Source of the DNA: Holosporales bacterium
GTDB lineage: Bacteria > Pseudomonadota > Alphaproteobacteria > UBA3830 > JAIRMZ01
DNA length: 9,183 nt
NCBI GenBank assembly: GCA_031255325.1
Contig: JAIRST010000023.1
Location: 1-9,183, forward strand
Direction: 5' to 3'
The notes below the pieces were generated by a model. That model had not been told where the DNA came from and ran no database searches. It was given only the letters and a program-made list of their open reading frames with translations. Shown here piece by piece: positions 6,064 to 9,183 of the stretch. The position numbers and the translations under genes were made by a program. Positions within the stretch are counted from its first letter, which is position 1; each line of letters opens with the position of its first letter.

Positions 6064-6584
6064 GGTTTAGGCGCCTTTAAGAAATATGTCCGTACGTGCT
6101 CAACAATGCCCATACTGACTTGTTCGAGCAATGAATCATCTATGGAGTTAAAAATGGCAAAAACGACCTCTCCGCTTGTCAACGCTGTATCATAGGAGCT
6201 CTCCGCACCAGAAGAAGAACTGAACACAGATTTACCCAGATCTGTTGATTTATATAATGTAAAGGTCGCGCTGTAAGAGCGTTCCGTCCGTCCGGTACTG
6301 CCGGTGGCAAATGTACCATAGGCACGTGTCGTTTCGCCAAGACCGACGCTAAGAACGTAACGTTCCCCTATTGGGATAGGAATATCGCGCAATTGTTCCA
6401 AGATACGGTTCCTTAAACGTTGTCCATTACGATTAGCAATAACATCTACAACAATAGGGATAGGCGTTGAGCTTGGCTTTTCGTATGCCTTGTGAAGAGG
6501 AGTGATACGGGTACACCCCGCACATCCCCCACTAATGACACACGAAATTAACAACTTTTTGAGGAACGAAAATCGTGCGTTCAA
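6060..6584 (-). CDS. lptE: LPS-assembly outer-membrane lipoprotein LptE
   Basis: This is a lipoprotein plug of the LptD/LptE complex that inserts lipopolysaccharide into the outer membrane. The 174-residue protein begins with a basic start and hydrophobic signal (FSFLKKLLISCVISGG). A cysteine cluster follows, with C24 the likeliest lipidated residue: GC-TRITPLH resembles the alphaproteobacterial LptE start GC-x-RPLY. C21 is the alternative. The remainder shows the family's low-identity pattern: NRILEQL (59-65), YVLSVGL, repeated Ser/Thr-rich beta strands, and a C-terminal helix with DDSLLEQVSMGIVEHVRTYF. The start is TTG at 6584, inside leuS, with a good AGGA site 7 nt upstream. A TTG at codon 11 would destroy the signal peptide. 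It overlaps leuS by 53 bp and holA by 4 bp, so all three should be co-translated. The call rests on synteny plus lipobox and weak similarity. Its presence implies the organism makes LPS or a related lipid. Confidence 0.82.
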   Translation of the reverse strand: MNARFSFLKKLLISCVISGGCAGCTRITPLHKAYEKPSSTPIPIVVDVIANRNGQRLRNRILEQLRDIPIPIGERYVLSVGLGETTRAYGTFATGSTGRTERSYSATFTLYKSTDLGKSVFSSSSGAESSYDTALTSGEVVFAIFNSIDDSLLEQVSMGIVEHVRTYFLKAPKP

Positions 6585-9057
6585 TAGTCTTTCCTTTCAA
6601 AGTAGAAGCAACATTGGGTAAAGCTTGCGCCATTGCTGAAACATCTTCCTGGGAAGCTTCGCAAGATACTGTCATGATTCCGCGCGTTTTCCCATTCACT
6701 TGTACCGCTATTTCTACCGTGTCTTCCACTAAATAAGCTGGATCTGCTTCAGGCCACGTTGCTTTGGTAACAAATGATGCTTCCCCAACCACATGCCATA
6801 ATTCTTCAGCCAGGTGAGGTATAATAGGAGCAATAAGCACAATCCAGGATTTTAAAGCTTCTTCAAGCACAGTATAGGCAACATTTTGCGCTTCAATTGC
6901 CGCATAAAAGGCTGATGTTAATTCTCGAATCAACGCAATAGCGCGATTAAATTGAAAACTTTCATAAAAGGCCGTAAGGCGCTCTATTCCCTGATGCAAT
7001 GTACGTAATAAAGCTTCCTCAGCATGGGCGTCACAAAGCTTTAAAGAAGCTTGCCTGCTCTTGTACTGCTCCACTAAGCGCCAAGCACGATTGACAAAGC
7101 GCCAACATCCTTCCATCCCTTCCTCAGACCATTCTAAATCACGATCGAGTGGCGTATCGGATAGAATAAACAAACGGACAGCATCCGCTCCGTAAGTGCG
7201 CACCATAGCCTCTGTGTCAACGACATTTTTCTTGCTTTTGCTCATTTTTTCAGAGCGGCTAACCGTCACCGGCGTTCCATCCGAACGTTTACAATAAATA
7301 TCTCCACGCTTTTCTACTTGCTCTGGGAAAAGCCATGCCCCTGCTTTATCTTTATAGGCAGGATGGCAGACCATTCCTTGCGTAAACAAGGCTTTAAAAG
7401 GCTCTTCAGGAACGTCATACCCACATACCCGCAAAGCCCGAGAGAAAAAGCGTGCGTACAAAAGGTGCAAAATAGCGTGTTCTACGCCTCCAATATAATA
7501 TCCTACCGGCATCCATTGCCGCACAGCATCAGGGGAAAAAGGCGCGCTCTCAAGCCGAGGAAAGCAAAAGCGCAGAAAATACCAAGAAGAATCAACAAAA
7601 GTATCAAGCGTATCTGTTTCCCGTACAGCCGCCGCGCCACATACCGGACAGGTCGCATATTTCCAAGTAGGGTGACGTTCTAACGGGTTACCAGGACTTG
7701 CAAACGATACATCCTCAGGCAAATGAACCGGTAAATCTTTTTCCGGAACGGGAACAGCACCGCAATGCGGACAATGGATAATGGGAATCGGGCATCCCCA
7801 ATAGCGCTGACGCGATACACCCCAATCCCGCAAACGTGTAAAAACAGTCGCTTGTCCAATACCCATTCTTTCCACTTCAGAAATAATGCAAGCACGCGCT
7901 TCCTGCACGGTTTTACCATCCAGAAAAGCAGAATTTATCATGATACCCTCCCCCGTATAGGGAAGAGATTCGGAATCGACACCTGTCACGACAGGAATAA
8001 TCGGCAGAGCATATTTCGTAGCGAATTCGAAATCGCGGACATCATGAGCTGGCGCACCAAAGATTGCTCCTGTTCCATATGTCATCAACACAAAATTAGC
8101 CACATACAACGGCAATGTTTTCCCTTCAATAAAAGGATGATGCACGTCAATCCCTGTGGAAAACCCCTGCTTCTCCATCGTCTCAAGATCTGCTGTTGCC
8201 GTAGAAATACGGTTGCAAGAGTGGATAAAATCCTCCAAATGCGCATTTTGAAGGGCTAATTTTTCGGCCAAAGGATGATGCGGTGCAATAGCAATGAAAC
8301 TTGCCCCGAAAATCGTCTCTGGATGTGTAGAAAACAGAACCAAAGGCTCCGTCTCTCCTTCCACACGCAAATGAAACATCACCCCATAAGAACGCCCAAT
8401 CCAATGTTCTTGCATGGTGCGCACTTTTTCTGGCCATCCCGAAAGGGTTTCCAACCCCTGCAATAAAGCATCAGCAAAATCCGTGATTTTAAAGAACCAT
8501 TGGTCAAGTTCTCGGCGCTCCACGACAGCTCCCGAACGCCACCCTTTGCCGTCAATGACTTGCTCATTTGCCAAAACACACGCTTCTATTGGATCCCAAT
8601 TAACCGTAGCTTTTTTCCTATAGACAAGCCCTTGCTTCAGAAAATCCAAGAAAAGCTTTTGTTCATGTTTGTAATAGCCCGGATGGCATGTTGCGATGTT
8701 TTGCGTCCAATCATAGGAAAAACCAAAGCGTTCCAGTTGCAGGCGCATCGCTTTGATATTCTCATACGTCCATGTGCGTGGGTGCACATTACGCTCAAGC
8801 GCTGCATTTTCAGCCGGCAAGCCAAAAGCATCCCAGCCCATAGGATGCAATACCCTATACCCTTGAGCTTTTTTAAAGCGCGCAAACGTATCGCCAATCG
8901 TATAATTGCGCACATGCCCCATATGAATGCGCCCAGAGGGATACGGAAACATCTCAAGAACATAAGCACATGGCGCTTTCCCATTTTCTGGCGTAAAAAT
9001 ATGGGCTTCCTGCCAAGCACGTTGCCATTTCTCTTCGCTCTCCTGAAAATTATACAT
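6532..9057 (-). CDS. leuS: leucyl-tRNA synthetase
   Basis: This class I synthetase charges tRNA-Leu with leucine in the cytoplasm. The 841 residues cover the whole enzyme. The Rossmann signature HMGH is at 45-48, and GWDAFGLPAENAA is at 74-86. The CP1 editing domain spans about 225-415, with its threonine-rich motif STHPET at 243-248 and the conserved editing aspartate D339 in AHDVRDFEFA. A two-CxxC ribbon uses C429/C432 and C470/C473. DSSWYFLRF is at 489-497 and KMSKS at 604-608, followed by an anticodon-binding domain and the C-terminal VQVNGKTRG region. The first zinc-site region (WDPIEACVLANEQV) lacks paired cysteines, as in other alphaproteobacteria. Position 245 is His where the family motif TTRPDT has Arg. 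The ATG at 9057 has AGGAGGGG immediately upstream and lies 14 bp after the stop of the preceding gene. The tail ends normally (VPQKVVNFVCH) and overlaps the lptE start. Confidence 0.98.
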   Translation of the reverse strand: MYNFQESEEKWQRAWQEAHIFTPENGKAPCAYVLEMFPYPSGRIHMGHVRNYTIGDTFARFKKAQGYRVLHPMGWDAFGLPAENAALERNVHPRTWTYENIKAMRLQLERFGFSYDWTQNIATCHPGYYKHEQKLFLDFLKQGLVYRKKATVNWDPIEACVLANEQVIDGKGWRSGAVVERRELDQWFFKITDFADALLQGLETLSGWPEKVRTMQEHWIGRSYGVMFHLRVEGETEPLVLFSTHPETIFGASFIAIAPHHPLAEKLALQNAHLEDFIHSCNRISTATADLETMEKQGFSTGIDVHHPFIEGKTLPLYVANFVLMTYGTGAIFGAPAHDVRDFEFATKYALPIIPVVTGVDSESLPYTGEGIMINSAFLDGKTVQEARACIISEVERMGIGQATVFTRLRDWGVSRQRYWGCPIPIIHCPHCGAVPVPEKDLPVHLPEDVSFASPGNPLERHPTWKYATCPVCGAAAVRETDTLDTFVDSSWYFLRFCFPRLESAPFSPDAVRQWMPVGYYIGGVEHAILHLLYARFFSRALRVCGYDVPEEPFKALFTQGMVCHPAYKDKAGAWLFPEQVEKRGDIYCKRSDGTPVTVSRSEKMSKSKKNVVDTEAMVRTYGADAVRLFILSDTPLDRDLEWSEEGMEGCWRFVNRAWRLVEQYKSRQASLKLCDAHAEEALLRTLHQGIERLTAFYESFQFNRAIALIRELTSAFYAAIEAQNVAYTVLEEALKSWIVLIAPIIPHLAEELWHVVGEASFVTKATWPEADPAYLVEDTVEIAVQVNGKTRGIMTVSCEASQEDVSAMAQALPNVASTLKGKTIERTIFVPQKVVNFVCH
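6589..6597 (-). promoter_or_regulatory. lptE ribosome binding site inside leuS
   Basis: On the minus strand AAAGGAAAG sits just upstream of the TTG at 6584, with its AGGA core 7 nt from the start and entirely within leuS coding sequence. It decides between the TTG at 6584 and the one ten codons later, which has no such site. Confidence 0.65.
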
Positions 9058-9071
9058 ACCCCTCCTGTGGC

Positions 9072-9183
9072 TTAAGGATGCGCTTTATTCAAAATATCTG
9101 TTCTCAAGGCCTCCGCGCAAGCTGTCGCTTGAGGCGCATCCCACCAAGTACCTGATTGATAGGTTTGTTGAAATACTTGAACA
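9072..9183 (-). CDS. C-terminus of DUF3576-like protein (5' part outside window)
   Basis: The window edge cuts this gene; only its last 36 codons and the TAA at 9074-9072 are visible. They read VQVFQQTYQSG, then TWWDAPQAT, ACAEALRTDIL and NKAHP. The VxVFRQ...WxDAP...ILxxA pattern resembles the end of alphaproteobacterial DUF3576 proteins, exported proteins of unknown function that often precede leuS. The match is from memory of the family and is short, so it leans on the synteny with leuS-lptE-holA. The stop lies 14 bp before the leuS ATG, and the leuS ribosome site sits in that gap, which suggests co-transcription. Confidence 0.6.
   Translation of the reverse strand, partial: VQVFQQTYQSGTWWDAPQATACAEALRTDILNKAHP

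Noticed and set aside
7765..8259. Plus-strand open frame of 164 codons inside leuS
   Set aside because: It is the antisense frame of the LeuRS editing domain. It is rich in His, Arg and Cys, and has no convincing ribosome site or known motif.
8500..9075. Long plus-strand open frame opposite the start of leuS (191 codons)
   Set aside because: It is an antisense shadow of the certain leuS gene. Its translation has no recognisable domain and it starts and ends inside conserved synthetase sequence.
1..9183. CRISPR array, tRNA or rRNA gene, prophage or complete insertion sequence
   Set aside because: I saw no regularly spaced direct repeats, no tRNA-like cloverleaf with a TTCGA arm, no rRNA stretches and no intact transposase with terminal repeats.

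Overview
The window looks like ordinary chromosome of an alphaproteobacterium, moderately AT-rich and possibly from an intracellular lineage (Holosporales- or Rickettsiales-like). Three things support this. The minus-strand order DUF3576-like protein, leuS, lptE, holA is a common alphaproteobacterial arrangement. The cysteine desulfurase has the YFDYQATTP start seen in the Rickettsia/IscS group. A short PhaC-type hydrolase sits directly before phaB. The lineage is an inference from remembered family features; no 16S gene or database search was available.

Left part (1-1456): a small membrane-protein ORF on the plus strand (possibly cut by the window edge) runs into a convergent NifS/IscS-type cysteine desulfurase on the minus strand, overlapping it by 4 bp. 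The desulfurase keeps its PLP lysine and catalytic cysteine, but carries an unusual hydrophobic N-terminal extension and lacks the usual IscS C-terminal tail.

Middle left (1457-3585): a divergent intergenic region leads into a two-gene plus-strand unit. The genes are a short PHA-synthase-family alpha/beta hydrolase (Cys-Asp-His triad) and an acetoacetyl-CoA reductase (PhaB), joined by an ATGA overlap. Together they suggest polyhydroxybutyrate metabolism, although no thiolase (phaA), phasin or phaR lies in the window.

Middle (3602-4564): a Nudix hydrolase on the minus strand converges on phaB. Upstream of it are about 470 bp without an intact gene. This stretch holds a decayed tail of what looks like an Rpn/PD-(D/E)XK transposase-nuclease family protein.

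Right part (4565-9183): a tight minus-strand cluster reads, from its upstream end, DUF3576-like protein (C-terminus only), leuS, lptE, holA, then a DedA-family membrane protein. lptE starts inside leuS (53 bp overlap), lptE and holA overlap by 4 bp, and dedA follows after 20 bp. It combines translation (leucyl-tRNA synthetase), outer-membrane LPS assembly (LptE), replication (DNA polymerase III delta) and membrane homeostasis (DedA).

I see no strong evidence of a new multi-gene system. The points most worth checking are the signal-peptide-like extension on the desulfurase, a histidine in place of the usual arginine in the LeuRS editing motif, the very divergent HolA, and the short PhaC with its altered lipase-like box.
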